64,000 bases of DNA from Corticicoccus populi (GCF_042686195.1 NZ_JBHUOQ010000001.1:1426001-1490000); one strand, 5' to 3'; positions 8,336 through 17,173 are shown, numbered from the stretch's first letter. Program-made: numbers and translations. The notes: generated by a model from the sequence alone, not told the origin.

Positions 8336-10303
8336 TCACCCTTCTGCCTGCAGCTCAAAAAGTGCATCTCTTAATTCAGATGCTGTTTCGAAATCTAATT
8401 TCTTCGCAGCTTCCTTCATATCTTTTTCAAGCTGCGCAACTACTTTTTCTCTTTCTTTCTTCGTCAGTTTTTTGCGCTTTGCCGGCTTGTCTTTATCCGG
8501 CTTCACTTCAACTTCTGCACTGATGGCATCCCGGATATCTTTTTTAATTGTCACCGGTGTCACACCATGTTCCTCATTGTATGCCATCTGAATTTCTCTT
8601 CTACGCTGGGTTTCATCGAGAGCATAACACATCGAATCTGTGATTTTGTCAGCATACATAATGACATGCCCTTCACTGTTACGCGCTGCACGTCCAATAG
8701 TCTGTACAAGGGAACGGTTGGAGCGTAAAAATCCTTCTTTATCTGCATCAAGAATCGCCACAAGAGAGACTTCCGGTATATCTATACCCTCTCTCAATAA
8801 ATTAATCCCGACAAGCACATCATATGTGCCGAGACGAAGTTCACGTATGATTTCAATACGTTCCAGTGTCTTTATCTCCGAATGCAGATACTGTACTTTC
8901 ACACCTGCTTCTTTTAAATACGTCGTTAAATCTTCTGACATCTTCTTGGTTAAGGTCGTAATCAGTACACGTTCGTTCCGTTCGGAACGCTTAACGATTT
9001 CCTCCAGAAGGTCATCGATTTGATGTTCTGTCGGTCTGACATCAATAGTCGGATCAAGAAGACCTGTCGGTCGGATAATCTGTTCGACCATTTTTTCTGT
9101 ATGTTCCAGTTCATACGGCCCCGGGGTTGCAGAAACATATAACAGCTGCTGCGCTTTCTTTTCAAACTCTTCAAATTGAAGCGGTCTGTTATCCAGTGCA
9201 CTCGGCAGCCTGAACCCATGTTCGACAAGCACACTTTTACGTGCCTGGTCACCGTTGTACATTCCTCTGATCTGAGGGACCGTCACATGGGACTCATCAA
9301 TCATAATCAGGAAGTCTTTGAAATAATCAAGCAGTGTGTACGGTGTCGACCCAGTCGGCCGCAGCGTTAAATGAACAGAATAGTTTTCAATGCCGGAGCA
9401 GAAACCCATCTCCCGCATCATTTCGAGGTCATAATTCGTACGCTGTTCGAGCCTCTGTGCCTCGAGCAGTTTATTTTCATTTCTTAAATGCTCAAGACGT
9501 TCTGCAAGTTCTTTTTCAATGCGTTCAATCGCTATTTTCATTTTTTCTTCACGCGTTACGAAGTGTGATGCCGGGAAAATCGCAAAATGTTCTCTTTCAT
9601 GAAGCACTTCGCCTGTTAGATAGTTAATCTCACGGATTCTGTCGACTTCATCCCCAAAAAATTCAACCCGGATACACTGTTCATCGCGGGATGCCGGGAA
9701 AACTTCGACGATATCCCCGCGGACTCTGAAAGTACCGCGTCTAAAATCAATATCATTTCTTGTGTACTGTACATCCACAAGTTTTCTTAAAAATTCATTG
9801 CGGTCCATTTCCATGCCGACACGGACACTGACCACCATATCCTTGTATTCTTCAGGATTACCGAGACCGTAAATACAGCTGACAGACGCAATAATAATGA
9901 CATCATCCCGTTCAAACAGCGCACTTGTCGCACTGTGCCGCAGCTTATCTATTTCATCATTAATCGAAGCATCTTTTTCAATAAATGTATCTGTATGCGG
10001 TACATATGCTTCCGGCTGGTAGTAATCATAATAACTGACAAAATACTCTACTCTGTTATTTGGAAAGAACTCCTTAAACTCACTGTATAACTGCCCTGCC
10101 AGAGTCTTATTGTGTGCAATGATTAACGTCGGTCTGCCGACCTCTTTAATCACCTGACTCATCGTAAATGTTTTACCTGTACCTGTTGCACCGAGCAGTG
10201 TCTGATGTCTCTGCCCCGAATTAATTTGAGAAGCAATCTCTTTAATCGCATTCGGTTGATCACCTGCCGGCTCAAACTTTGATACTAAATCAAATTCAGC
10301 CAT
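8336..10303 (-). CDS. uvrB: Excinuclease ABC subunit B
   Basis: UvrB is the helicase-like subunit that verifies DNA damage and recruits UvrC. From the chosen ATG the protein is 655 residues. It shows the Walker A motif GATGTGKTF, the beta-hairpin region YYDYYQPEAYVPHTDTF, the SF2 helicase motifs (FLIMIDESHVT, QTIGRAARN) and a C-terminal UVR domain that contacts UvrC and UvrA. The start at 10303 is preferred over an in-frame TTG at 10318 because a GGGAGG ribosome site (10311-10316) stands 7 bases upstream of the ATG and overlaps the TTG. A LexA box and promoter lie just upstream. Confidence 0.97.
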   Translation of the reverse strand: MAEFDLVSKFEPAGDQPNAIKEIASQINSGQRHQTLLGATGTGKTFTMSQVIKEVGRPTLIIAHNKTLAGQLYSEFKEFFPNNRVEYFVSYYDYYQPEAYVPHTDTFIEKDASINDEIDKLRHSATSALFERDDVIIIASVSCIYGLGNPEEYKDMVVSVRVGMEMDRNEFLRKLVDVQYTRNDIDFRRGTFRVRGDIVEVFPASRDEQCIRVEFFGDEVDRIREINYLTGEVLHEREHFAIFPASHFVTREEKMKIAIERIEKELAERLEHLRNENKLLEAQRLEQRTNYDLEMMREMGFCSGIENYSVHLTLRPTGSTPYTLLDYFKDFLIMIDESHVTVPQIRGMYNGDQARKSVLVEHGFRLPSALDNRPLQFEEFEKKAQQLLYVSATPGPYELEHTEKMVEQIIRPTGLLDPTIDVRPTEHQIDDLLEEIVKRSERNERVLITTLTKKMSEDLTTYLKEAGVKVQYLHSEIKTLERIEIIRELRLGTYDVLVGINLLREGIDIPEVSLVAILDADKEGFLRSNRSLVQTIGRAARNSEGHVIMYADKITDSMCYALDETQRRREIQMAYNEEHGVTPVTIKKDIRDAISAEVEVKPDKDKPAKRKKLTKKEREKVVAQLEKDMKEAAKKLDFETASELRDALFELQAEG

Positions 10304-10336
10304 GTACACGCCTCCCAATAATTATTAACATAATAT

Positions 10337-10366
10337 ATTCTATCAAAAAAAGAACAGAAATAACAA
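10337..10366 (-). promoter_or_regulatory. Probable promoter of uvrBA
   Basis: Minus-strand TTGTTA (10366-10361) and TAGAAT (10342-10337) are 18 bases apart. The -35 element overlaps the LexA box, as expected for an SOS-repressed promoter. Confidence 0.5.
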
Positions 10367-10377
10367 ACATTTGTTCG
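10364..10377 (-). promoter_or_regulatory. LexA (SOS) box upstream of uvrB
   Basis: The minus-strand sequence CGAACAAATGTTTG matches the Gram-positive CGAAC-N4-GTTYG operator. It sits between csbA and uvrB, 61 bases before the uvrB ATG, over the predicted -35. SOS control of uvrBA is established in Firmicutes. Confidence 0.88.
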
Positions 10378-10384
10378 GTTATCT

Positions 10385-10621
10385 CTATTCCTCTTTAACT
10401 TTATCAATTTCATAAATCTCAACCAGCATATAGCCGAGAACCAGTGACAGTGCATCTAAAAAAATAACCCATTCCGTATTATAAAACCCTCTGTATATCG
10501 AGACACCGAACAGGATAAATGTAAGAATCACTGCAACATACTTATTTCTTGTCAATCTGGCAAAAGCAACCACTGTAACAGCCGGAACCACCATGGCCAT
10601 CATATACCAGTACAAATCCAT
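10385..10621 (-). CDS. csbA: CsbA-family small membrane protein
   Basis: This 78-residue hydrophobic protein has about three membrane segments and a short acidic tail (EIYEIDKVKEE). Its sequence and its place directly upstream of uvrBA match CsbA, a sigma-B-controlled membrane protein of unknown function first described in B. subtilis. The ATG at 10621 is preferred to the TTG one codon earlier because the GGAGAT ribosome site fits it better. The gene begins 3 bases after the HD-protein stop, so it is read as part of that operon. I see no sigma-B promoter directly before it. Confidence 0.85.
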   Translation of the reverse strand: MDLYWYMMAMVVPAVTVVAFARLTRNKYVAVILTFILFGVSIYRGFYNTEWVIFLDALSLVLGYMLVEIYEIDKVKEE

Positions 10622-10624
10622 CAA

Positions 10625-11266
10625 TTAAATCTCCTCATTATTTAAAATAGATTTCGTAATATCCATCAGTTCCGTCTTTGGTATAAAGCGTTCTTTCAGC
10701 ATATCCGTCAATATATTCTCAAGGAAATCCTGAACCGAAGCCATGTATGAATACTGTTTAATTGTAATTAAGGACATTTCATAAATTTCAAAGAATAAAG
10801 GTTCGGGATTACGCTTTTGAATTTCTCCGAAAGATTCATAAAGCAGGTCTATTTTGTCTGCGACCGCAAGTATCTTCCCCTCGACCGACTGATCTTTCCC
10901 TTCTTTTAATCTTCGCTTATATATTTCCTGGTACTCTTCGGGAAATTCCTCTTCGATAAATTTAACTGTCATGGACTCTTCCACTTCATGAAATAAAGAG
11001 CTCAGTTCATCTGTAGCATACTTTACCGGTGTTTTAATATCGCCTGTAAAAATCTCCGGGTAGTCATGGTTCAATGCCTTCTCATATAAATTCTTCCAGT
11101 TGACTTCCACACCGTTGTGTTCTTCCACCGTTCCTAAATACTGCGCGATTTTCGTCACTTTAAACGAATGTGCCGCGACGTTATGTTCCTGATATTTAAA
11201 TTTACCCGGACAACGGATTAATTTTTCCAAATCATTTAAACTCTTAAAATACTGATGTACTCCCAT
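10625..11266 (-). CDS. HD-domain phosphohydrolase, YfbR-like
   Basis: This protein of about 213 residues has the HD metal-dependent phosphohydrolase pattern: an early histidine in EHNVAAHSFKV, then HDYPEIFTGDIKTPVKY (the HD pair), and a late aspartate in AVADKIDLLYE. This order resembles YfbR-type 5'-deoxynucleotidases, which act on deoxynucleoside monophosphates. The substrate here is inferred. Two consecutive ATG codons are possible starts. The second (11266) lies 7 bases from the AAGGAGG site and is used here. It overlaps the end of the upstream thioredoxin-like gene. Confidence 0.8.
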   Translation of the reverse strand: MGVHQYFKSLNDLEKLIRCPGKFKYQEHNVAAHSFKVTKIAQYLGTVEEHNGVEVNWKNLYEKALNHDYPEIFTGDIKTPVKYATDELSSLFHEVEESMTVKFIEEEFPEEYQEIYKRRLKEGKDQSVEGKILAVADKIDLLYESFGEIQKRNPEPLFFEIYEMSLITIKQYSYMASVQDFLENILTDMLKERFIPKTELMDITKSILNNEEI

Positions 11267-11853
11267 CATGATGCCTCCTTCACATATTCAATATAACTGG
11301 TTAACTGCTCAGGTGTAATTTCCCCGATATATGCACGCACCACGTCTCCCTCACTGTTCAAAAAGAAAGTCGTCGGCATTAAGTTAATATGATACTGATC
11401 AATCGCTTCCGATTCATCACTGAACTCAAAAATCGGATACTCAACTTCATAGGTCTCTAAAAACCTGTCCCGGTTCTCAGCACTGTCACGCAGATTAATA
11501 CCGACCACTTCCACCGGTGACTCTGACTGATCATTGTAATACTGATTTAAATCCGGCGTTTCTCTTTTACACGGCTCACACCATGATGCAAAAAAATTCA
11601 CAACAGTGACTTCATTATTTTCAACAATGTCGGAAAATGAGCCGTTATTATTTATTACCCTGTCAAAGTCCTGTTCTAACAAATTTTCACCGACTGCGTG
11701 ATGATTATCACGTCCTTCAGACTGCTTAACCGTTTCAATACTCTGTGCCCTGAACTCATCTTCAGAATAATTCATCACTGCATATACACTCACAGCAACG
11801 AGCAGGATAAAAGAAACCACCGCAAATATAATTATCGTCTTTCTTGTCTTCAT
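11266..11853 (-). CDS. Membrane-anchored thioredoxin-like protein (TlpA/ResA type)
   Basis: This 195-residue protein has an N-terminal uncleaved membrane anchor (residues 6-27) and an extracytoplasmic thioredoxin fold. The redox motif WCEPC is at residues 91-95, preceded by VVNFFAS. The cis-proline region appears as INLMPTTFF. Proteins of this type reduce apocytochrome c cysteines (ResA) or other exported disulfides. A link to cytochrome c maturation is plausible because a c-type cytochrome gene (cccB, 13037-13369) lies 1.2 kb away, but that is inference. The ATG follows GAGG at 10 bases. Confidence 0.87.
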   Translation of the reverse strand: MKTRKTIIIFAVVSFILLVAVSVYAVMNYSEDEFRAQSIETVKQSEGRDNHHAVGENLLEQDFDRVINNNGSFSDIVENNEVTVVNFFASWCEPCKRETPDLNQYYNDQSESPVEVVGINLRDSAENRDRFLETYEVEYPIFEFSDESEAIDQYHINLMPTTFFLNSEGDVVRAYIGEITPEQLTSYIEYVKEAS

Positions 11854-11942
11854 AAATGATCAGCCTCATTTTATTATTTCAATCATTTTATCATATGACA
11901 CAAAAATAAAAAGTGTCTAATTTATATCACTTTTTTATGAAC

Positions 11943-11971
11943 AAAAAAACGGAAAGCCTTCCGGCCTCCCG
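11943..11971 (-). terminator. Terminator after NlpC/P60 gene
   Basis: A nine-pair stem (CGGAAAGCC/GGCCTCCCG, including G-U pairs) with a four-base loop is followed on the minus strand by seven T. It lies 24 bases beyond the stop of the hydrolase gene. Confidence 0.85.
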
Positions 11972-11994
11972 CTTCTTTCATATCATATTCTAAA

Positions 11995-12681
11995 TTAATA
12001 TCTGTAATAACCGTCAATTGAACCAGACACATAGTTGACTGAACGTTCACCAACGTGCTCGGACGGGTTAAGTGCATCAACCATCTGACCGTTGCCGATG
12101 TAGATTCCAACGTGAGTTCCGCCGTTAAAGAATACTAAGTCACCAGGCTGTGGATCTGATACTTGAGTACCTGCTGCCTGTTGTCCGGCAGCTGTTCTTG
12201 GAATATCAATTCCTTTATGCTCTTTCATGAACTGCTGAGTCAGAGCTGAACAGTCGACTGCAGTCGCACTGTTTCCACCGTATACGTATGATTTACCGGA
12301 TGCAACTGAATGTGCAGTTGATGCTGCACCGCTGTTGTTTGTTGAAACATCTGCATCTGCAGTCGGTGCAGGTGCCTGTGGTACTTCAACATCATTAGAT
12401 TCTACAGTTTCTGTAGCTTCCTCAGTATTGTAGTCGTATGAAGCAGTGTCATCATATGTGAATGACTCTTCTGAAACTGTGTAGTCTGTATTTGATACAG
12501 TGTAATCTACATAATCCGCTGCTTCATAGCTCGGTCCTTCATAAGTATAACTCCATGTATTGTCATAAGTGTCTGCCTGCTGTGTATTCTCTCCTGAACC
12601 ATATGCATTCGCTGAAACGCCCTGTGCTGTAATCCCGGAAAGTGCTGTTACTGTAGCAAGTGATACTAATGTCTTCTTCAT
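11995..12681 (-). CDS. Secreted NlpC/P60 cell-wall hydrolase
   Basis: This 228-residue protein has a signal peptide (MKKTLVSLATVTALSG, likely cut after the Ala-rich stretch near residue 25). A low-complexity Tyr/Thr/Glu-rich region spans residues 26-110, and a C-terminal NlpC/P60 domain follows. The catalytic cysteine is C144 in AVDCSALTQQF and the histidine is H190 in GGTHVGIYIG. The position that normally holds the third polar residue (His, Asn or Gln) appears to be Asp202 in MVDALN. These enzymes cut the D-gamma-Glu to diamino-acid bond in peptidoglycan stems. A WalR-type box and a -10 element lie upstream, and a terminator follows. Confidence 0.9.
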   Translation of the reverse strand: MKKTLVSLATVTALSGITAQGVSANAYGSGENTQQADTYDNTWSYTYEGPSYEAADYVDYTVSNTDYTVSEESFTYDDTASYDYNTEEATETVESNDVEVPQAPAPTADADVSTNNSGAASTAHSVASGKSYVYGGNSATAVDCSALTQQFMKEHKGIDIPRTAAGQQAAGTQVSDPQPGDLVFFNGGTHVGIYIGNGQMVDALNPSEHVGERSVNYVSGSIDGYYRY

Positions 12682-12774
12682 AATAAAAAAATCCTCCTAA
12701 AATAATTAACTCCAAAAATCTATATGTGGTTCCCCTCGTGAGGTTTAAAAGTTATTTGTTTATCACTGCCAAGA

Positions 12775-12780
12775 ACTATA
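12775..12780 (-). promoter_or_regulatory. Likely -10 element of NlpC/P60 gene
   Basis: The minus-strand hexamer TATAGT has no good -35 at 16-18 bases. About 27 bases further upstream lies the WalR-type box, an arrangement expected of an activator-dependent promoter. It leaves a 5' leader of roughly 85 bases with a small CCTC/GGGG hairpin that I do not recognise as a known riboswitch. Confidence 0.45.
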
Positions 12781-12806
12781 ACACATAAAAATCCCTCTGT
12801 GTGACA

Positions 12807-12823
12807 TGTAACCCACTTGTAAT
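12807..12823 (+). promoter_or_regulatory. WalR-type binding box
   Basis: The plus strand reads TGTAAC, five bases, TGTAAT, an exact match to the TGTWAH-N5-TGTWAH box of the essential WalKR system. It lies 126 bases upstream of the hydrolase start, in reverse orientation to the gene. WalR boxes precede many staphylococcal wall hydrolases. The rest of the 355-base gap 12682-13036 holds only this control region and the cccB terminator. Confidence 0.65.
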
Positions 12824-13000
12824 ATAAAAGAAATGAGCGAAATAAAAAACGACATATTTCACTTTAAAAATAAAAATATACGTAATATGTTTCAAGCTCT
12901 CAATCACTTGCAGTCACTGGTTTAACAGGGTTAATTACATATTTTCACATTATTTTAAGCAGGTTATTTTACAATTAAATTTCAGTATTTTTTCAGGCCT

Positions 13001-13032
13001 AAAAATAAAAACACCGGTTAAAATAACCGGTG
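13001..13032 (-). terminator. Terminator after cccB
   Basis: A perfect nine-base stem CACCGGTTA/TAACCGGTG with a 3-base loop is followed by a T-rich minus-strand tract. It ends the secA-prfB-cccB group. Confidence 0.9.
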
Positions 13033-13036
13033 CTTC

Positions 13037-13369
13037 CTATTCCTCAGTCTGTGAACTCAGCCACTCTACTATTGTATCCAAATCTTCCTGGTCTGTAATC
13101 AGACCGCCGCGCATCTGTCCTTTTCCGTTAACGATAATGGATTCTATCTCATCCGGTGTATAACGGTTTCCCACATCCTGAAGATTGGGTCCTGTGCCCC
13201 CTTCAAGTGCTCTGCCGTGACATCCCATACAGCTGTTGGCCTGATACAGTTCTTCACCGGGTGACAGATCTTCAGTTGAAGCACTGTCTTCTCCGGATCC
13301 GCACGCCCCGACAAGAAGAACTGATGACATCCCTGTAAACAACAGTAATTTCTTAAACATTTTAATCAT
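13037..13369 (-). CDS. cccB: Lipoprotein cytochrome c-551
   Basis: This 110-residue protein is a membrane-anchored c-type cytochrome. It has a lipoprotein signal with lipobox LVGAC (Cys23), an acidic linker, the heme-binding motif CMGCH at residues 47-51 and a likely axial Met in GKGQMRGG. It carries electrons on the outer face of the membrane, to a terminal oxidase or another acceptor. B. subtilis cccB stands in the same place after secA-prfB. Two in-frame ATG codons (13369 and 13360) are possible starts. Lgt (2373-3251) is needed to anchor it, and heme attachment needs cytochrome c maturation genes not seen here. Confidence 0.92.
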   Translation of the reverse strand: MIKMFKKLLLFTGMSSVLLVGACGSGEDSASTEDLSPGEELYQANSCMGCHGRALEGGTGPNLQDVGNRYTPDEIESIIVNGKGQMRGGLITDQEDLDTIVEWLSSQTEE

Positions 13370-13377
13370 TCCGCCTT

Positions 13378-14479
13378 CTACATTGTCATTCTCAAATATG
13401 CGTCGATGAAAGGAGATAGATCTCCGTTCATTACTTTATCTGTATTTCCGGTCTCATAATTTGTTCTGTGGTCCTTGACCATGGAATATGGATGGAATAC
13501 ATATGAACGAATCTGACTGCCCCATCCGATTTCTTTCTGTTCACCTTTAATCTCGTCAATCTCGGCCTGCTGTTCTTCAAGCTTCCTTTGATAGAGCTTG
13601 GATTTCAACATTTTCATTGCCTGTTCACGGTTTTTAATCTGGGAACGTTCATTTTGACACGTTACGACAATGCCTGTTTCATGGTGCGTAATACGAACCG
13701 CAGAATCGGTTGTATTAATATGCTGACCGCCGGCACCGCTCGCACGGTATGTGTCGATATTGATATCTTCAGGTTTAATCTCAATTTCGATCTCCGTATT
13801 ATCAAACTGCGGTGTCACTTCACATGACACAAAAGAAGTATGTCTTCTTCCCGATGAATCAAACGGTGAAATTCTGACCAGACGATGTACGCCTTTTTCA
13901 GCCTTAAGCAGGCCGTAGGCGTTCACACCTTTAATAGAAAGCGTGACACTTTTAACCCCTGCTTCATCTCCTGCAAGGTAATCCAGCGTCTCAACTTTAA
14001 ATCCTTCCGCTTCCGCATAACGCTGATACATTCTAAGAAGCATCTCAGCCCAGTCCTGACTCTCTGTACCGCCGGCACCCGGGTGGAGTTCCAAAATCGC
14101 ACTCAAATGATCATGTTCGTCACTTAAAAGAATGTTCAGCTCAAACGTTTTAATCTTTTCATCTGTGTCCTTCACTTCTGTTTCAAGCATTTCTTTCATA
14201 TCTTCATCAAAATCTTCTTTTAACAGTTCACGCGTCACTTCAATATCCTCAAGTGCCGCTTCAATTTCCCTGAATGCATCAACAATCTTCTTTAAATGGT
14301 TGTTCTTTCCGATAACATCCTGGGCTTTCTCCTGATCATTCCAAAAGCCAGGGTCTGCCATCTGTTCTTCATACTCTTCTATTTGAGTCTCTTTTTCCTC
14401 TAAGTCAAAGAGACCCCCTGAAATCGTTAATCTTTGCTGTCCGGTCTTCTACAAAATTCTTAATATCTGATAGTTCCAT
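13378..14479 (-). CDS. prfB: Peptide chain release factor 2, with programmed +1 frameshift
   Basis: RF2 reads UGA and UAA stop codons. The gene is split between two frames. A 24-codon frame starts at the ATG at 14479 and ends at an in-frame TGA (14407-14405). The remaining frame runs from GAC at 14406 to the stop at 13378. The joined product is 366 residues, the usual RF2 size. It carries the GGQ motif in SGAGGQHINTTDSAV, which triggers peptide release. The frameshift site has the classic order AGGGGG, three bases, CTT TGA C. Low RF2 lets the ribosome slip forward and make more RF2. The gene follows secA by 11 bases and precedes cccB. Confidence 0.97.
14404..14419 (-). promoter_or_regulatory. 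RF2 autoregulatory frameshift site
   Basis: On the minus strand AGGGGG (Shine-Dalgarno-like, 14419-14414) is followed by TCT, CTT, TGA and C. This is the conserved prfB +1 recoding signal: a Leu codon slips onto the next frame when the UGA codon is read slowly. Confidence 0.96.
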
Positions 14480-14490
14480 ACCGCTTCACC

Positions 14491-17019
14491 TTATCTTCCA
14501 TGACAATTTTTATATTTTTTACCTGAACCGCACGGGCACGGATCATTTCGCCCGACATCCACTGCTTTTTTTACAGGGGCTTTCTTTTTCACTTTTGCTT
14601 TACCGTCGCCTGTCTGCATTTCTTTTTTATCAATCACCTGTTTACGCTTCAGCTCTTCATCCGATCTGACTTCTGTCTTACAGATATATTTCGCTGTGTC
14701 CTCTTCAATTGACACGAGCATATCTTCAAACATCTGAAGTCCTTCATTCTGATATTCACGAAGCGGGTTAATCTGGCCGTAGGAACGCAGATGAATCCCT
14801 GTTCTAAGCTGTTCCATGCTGTCAATATGCTCCACCCATTTCTGGTCAATCGTACGGAGCATCATCATTCTTTCAAACAGGCGCATTTTTTCTTCTCCGA
14901 GCGTTTCTTCTTTAGCTTCAAGCACCTCTTTAATTTTATCCATAATGAGTGCTTCAAGTTCTTCAGGCTCTTTACCTTTTAAGTCATCTTCCCCAAGAAC
15001 TGATTCAGTGAAATAAAGATCTTCCAGAGTTTTAACGAACTGCTCATAATCAATTGCTTCTATTTCATCAATACTGTAATAATTGACTGTCCGTTCAACA
15101 GATGCCTCAATCATTCCCATCATCTGGTCTGTGACATCATCGTTATCAATAATATCATTACGTTCTTTATAGATGATTTCACGCTGACGGCGGAGCACAT
15201 CATCATACTGCAAGAGACGCTTACGTGCATCGAAGTTATTACCCTCCACACGCTTTTGTGATGATTCCACTGCACGGGAAATCATTTTGGACGTCAGCTC
15301 TTCGCCTGACATTCCAAGTCTGTTCATCGCACCCTGGATTCTTTCAGAGCCGAAACGCTTCATAAGATCATCTTCCAGTGACAGGTAGAATGTGCTGATA
15401 CCGACATCCCCCTGACGCCCTGAACGACCGCGGAGCTGATCATCAATACGTCTCGATTCGTGACGCTCTGTACCGATAACCGCAAGACCGCCGATTTCTT
15501 TCACACCATCTCCGAGTTTAATATCCGTACCGCGCCCTGCCATATTCGTTGCGATTGTCACAGCACCTTTTTTACCGGCACTCAAAATGATTTCTGCTTC
15601 TCTCTCATGGTTCTTTGCGTTTAGTACATTATGGCGGATACCTTTACGTCTCAGCATCTCACTGATGTACTCACTCGTTTCAACTGCGACTGTACCAATT
15701 AACACCGGCTGGCCGTTTCTGTGGCGTTCCACAACTTCATTAATCACTGCATTAAACTTGTAGTCTTTCGCAGAATATATTTTATCTGTTCTGTCCTCAC
15801 GGGCAATCGGCTTGTTCGTCGGGATTTGAGTGACTTTCATATTATAGATGTTTAAAAACTCTTCTTCTTCCGTTTTCGCAGTACCGGTCATACCTGACAG
15901 CTTTGTAAACTGACGGAAGAAGTTCTGAAATGTGATTGATGCCATCGTGCGGGATTCATTTTGAATTTCCACGCCTTCTTTCGCTTCAATCGCCTGATGA
16001 AGTCCATCCGAGAAACGGCGGCCCTTCATTTTACGGCCGGTGAACTGGTCGACAATCACAATCTTTTCTTCCTCAACCACATAATCCACATCGTTTTCCA
16101 TCGAATGGTGGGCTTTAAGCGCCTGGTTAATATGATGCAGCAGATTTACATTCTTCACATCGTAAAGGTTCTCTACTTTAAACCACTGCTCTGCTTTTTC
16201 CATACCGCTTTCAGTCAGCTGAATGCCTTTAGTTTTCACGTCATACGTAAAATCAGTTTCATTCTCAAGCACCTTCACAAATGCATCTGCTTCCATATAC
16301 TGAGTCTCAGAACGTTTCGCACGCCCTGAAATAATCAGCGGCGTTCTCGCTTCATCTATCAGAATGGAGTCAACTTCATCGACAATCGCATAGTTTAATT
16401 CCCGCAGCACACGGTCTTTTTTATAAGTCACCATGTTGTCTCTCAAATAATCAAAGCCGAGCTCATTATTTGTTGTATACGTAATGTCCTGACTGAACGC
16501 TTCTCTTTTTTCCTCACTGTTTTTTGCATTTAAGTTCAAGCCGACAGTAAGCCCGAGGAAATTATATAAAACGGACATCTCCTCCATCTGTGTCGCTGAT
16601 AAATATTCATTGACAGTGATTACATGGACACCGCGTCCCGTAAGCGCGTTTAAATAAACCGGCATTGTCGCCGTCAGCGTTTTACCTTCACCGGTCTTCA
16701 TTTCTGCAATATCACCTTTATGAAGAGCAGCCCCGCCCATAATTTGTACAGGGAACGGCTCCATACCGAGTACACGTCTTGATGCTTCACGCACCAGTGC
16801 GAATGCTTCCGGCAGTATCTGCTCTAAAATTTTCTCTTCTTTTTTTATATCTCCATCTGCTTCTTTTAACTTCGTTTTAAAAGATTCTGTTTTATCCCGA
16901 AATTCCTGATCACTTAATTTTGCGAAGTCATCTTTAAAATTTCCGACTTTATCCGCCTGCTTTTTCAAAGACTTGACTTCAAATCTATTTCCGTCAAACA
17001 CCTTGCCCAAAACACCCAT
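14491..17019 (-). CDS. secA: Preprotein translocase ATPase SecA
   Basis: SecA is the ATP-driven motor that pushes unfolded proteins through SecYEG. The 842-residue protein has the Walker A motif MKTGEGKTL near residue 105, the DEVDSILIDEARTPLIISG helicase segment near residue 215, the preprotein crosslinking and scaffold regions, and the C-terminal zinc-binding tail PCPCGSGKKYKNCHG that binds SecB or the ribosome. The length equals the housekeeping SecA1 of staphylococci. The ATG at 17019 follows a GGAGAG site. It is the first gene of secA-prfB-cccB and has a terminator upstream (17122-17148). Confidence 0.98.
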   Translation of the reverse strand: MGVLGKVFDGNRFEVKSLKKQADKVGNFKDDFAKLSDQEFRDKTESFKTKLKEADGDIKKEEKILEQILPEAFALVREASRRVLGMEPFPVQIMGGAALHKGDIAEMKTGEGKTLTATMPVYLNALTGRGVHVITVNEYLSATQMEEMSVLYNFLGLTVGLNLNAKNSEEKREAFSQDITYTTNNELGFDYLRDNMVTYKKDRVLRELNYAIVDEVDSILIDEARTPLIISGRAKRSETQYMEADAFVKVLENETDFTYDVKTKGIQLTESGMEKAEQWFKVENLYDVKNVNLLHHINQALKAHHSMENDVDYVVEEEKIVIVDQFTGRKMKGRRFSDGLHQAIEAKEGVEIQNESRTMASITFQNFFRQFTKLSGMTGTAKTEEEEFLNIYNMKVTQIPTNKPIAREDRTDKIYSAKDYKFNAVINEVVERHRNGQPVLIGTVAVETSEYISEMLRRKGIRHNVLNAKNHEREAEIILSAGKKGAVTIATNMAGRGTDIKLGDGVKEIGGLAVIGTERHESRRIDDQLRGRSGRQGDVGISTFYLSLEDDLMKRFGSERIQGAMNRLGMSGEELTSKMISRAVESSQKRVEGNNFDARKRLLQYDDVLRRQREIIYKERNDIIDNDDVTDQMMGMIEASVERTVNYYSIDEIEAIDYEQFVKTLEDLYFTESVLGEDDLKGKEPEELEALIMDKIKEVLEAKEETLGEEKMRLFERMMMLRTIDQKWVEHIDSMEQLRTGIHLRSYGQINPLREYQNEGLQMFEDMLVSIEEDTAKYICKTEVRSDEELKRKQVIDKKEMQTGDGKAKVKKKAPVKKAVDVGRNDPCPCGSGKKYKNCHGR

Positions 17020-17121
17020 GGATTTTCTCTCCCTATTTGTTGCACTTTATTCTTTATACATCCCAATATTTTAACACTTTTTTCGTCAATTTTCATCAAA
17101 TTAAAATATGTATGCTTTTCA

Positions 17122-17148
17122 TAAAAATATCCCGGGCACACGCCCGGG
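17122..17148 (-). terminator. Terminator after hpf
   Basis: A strong CCCGGGC/GCCCGGG stem with a four-base loop is followed by an A/T-rich tract (ATATTTTTAT) on the minus strand, 26 bases after the hpf stop. Confidence 0.88.
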
Positions 17149-17173
17149 AATAGAGATAAATATATTTAAATTA

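Noticed and set aside
12682..12774. Possible riboswitch (c-di-AMP type) in the leader of the NlpC/P60 gene
   Set aside because: The leader is too short (about 85 bases) and lacks the conserved blocks of that class; only a small CCTC/GGGG hairpin is visible.
15961..16329. 122-codon plus-strand open frame inside secA
   Set aside because: It lies wholly antisense within the intact secA gene, has no ribosome site or family similarity, and reflects codon shadowing.
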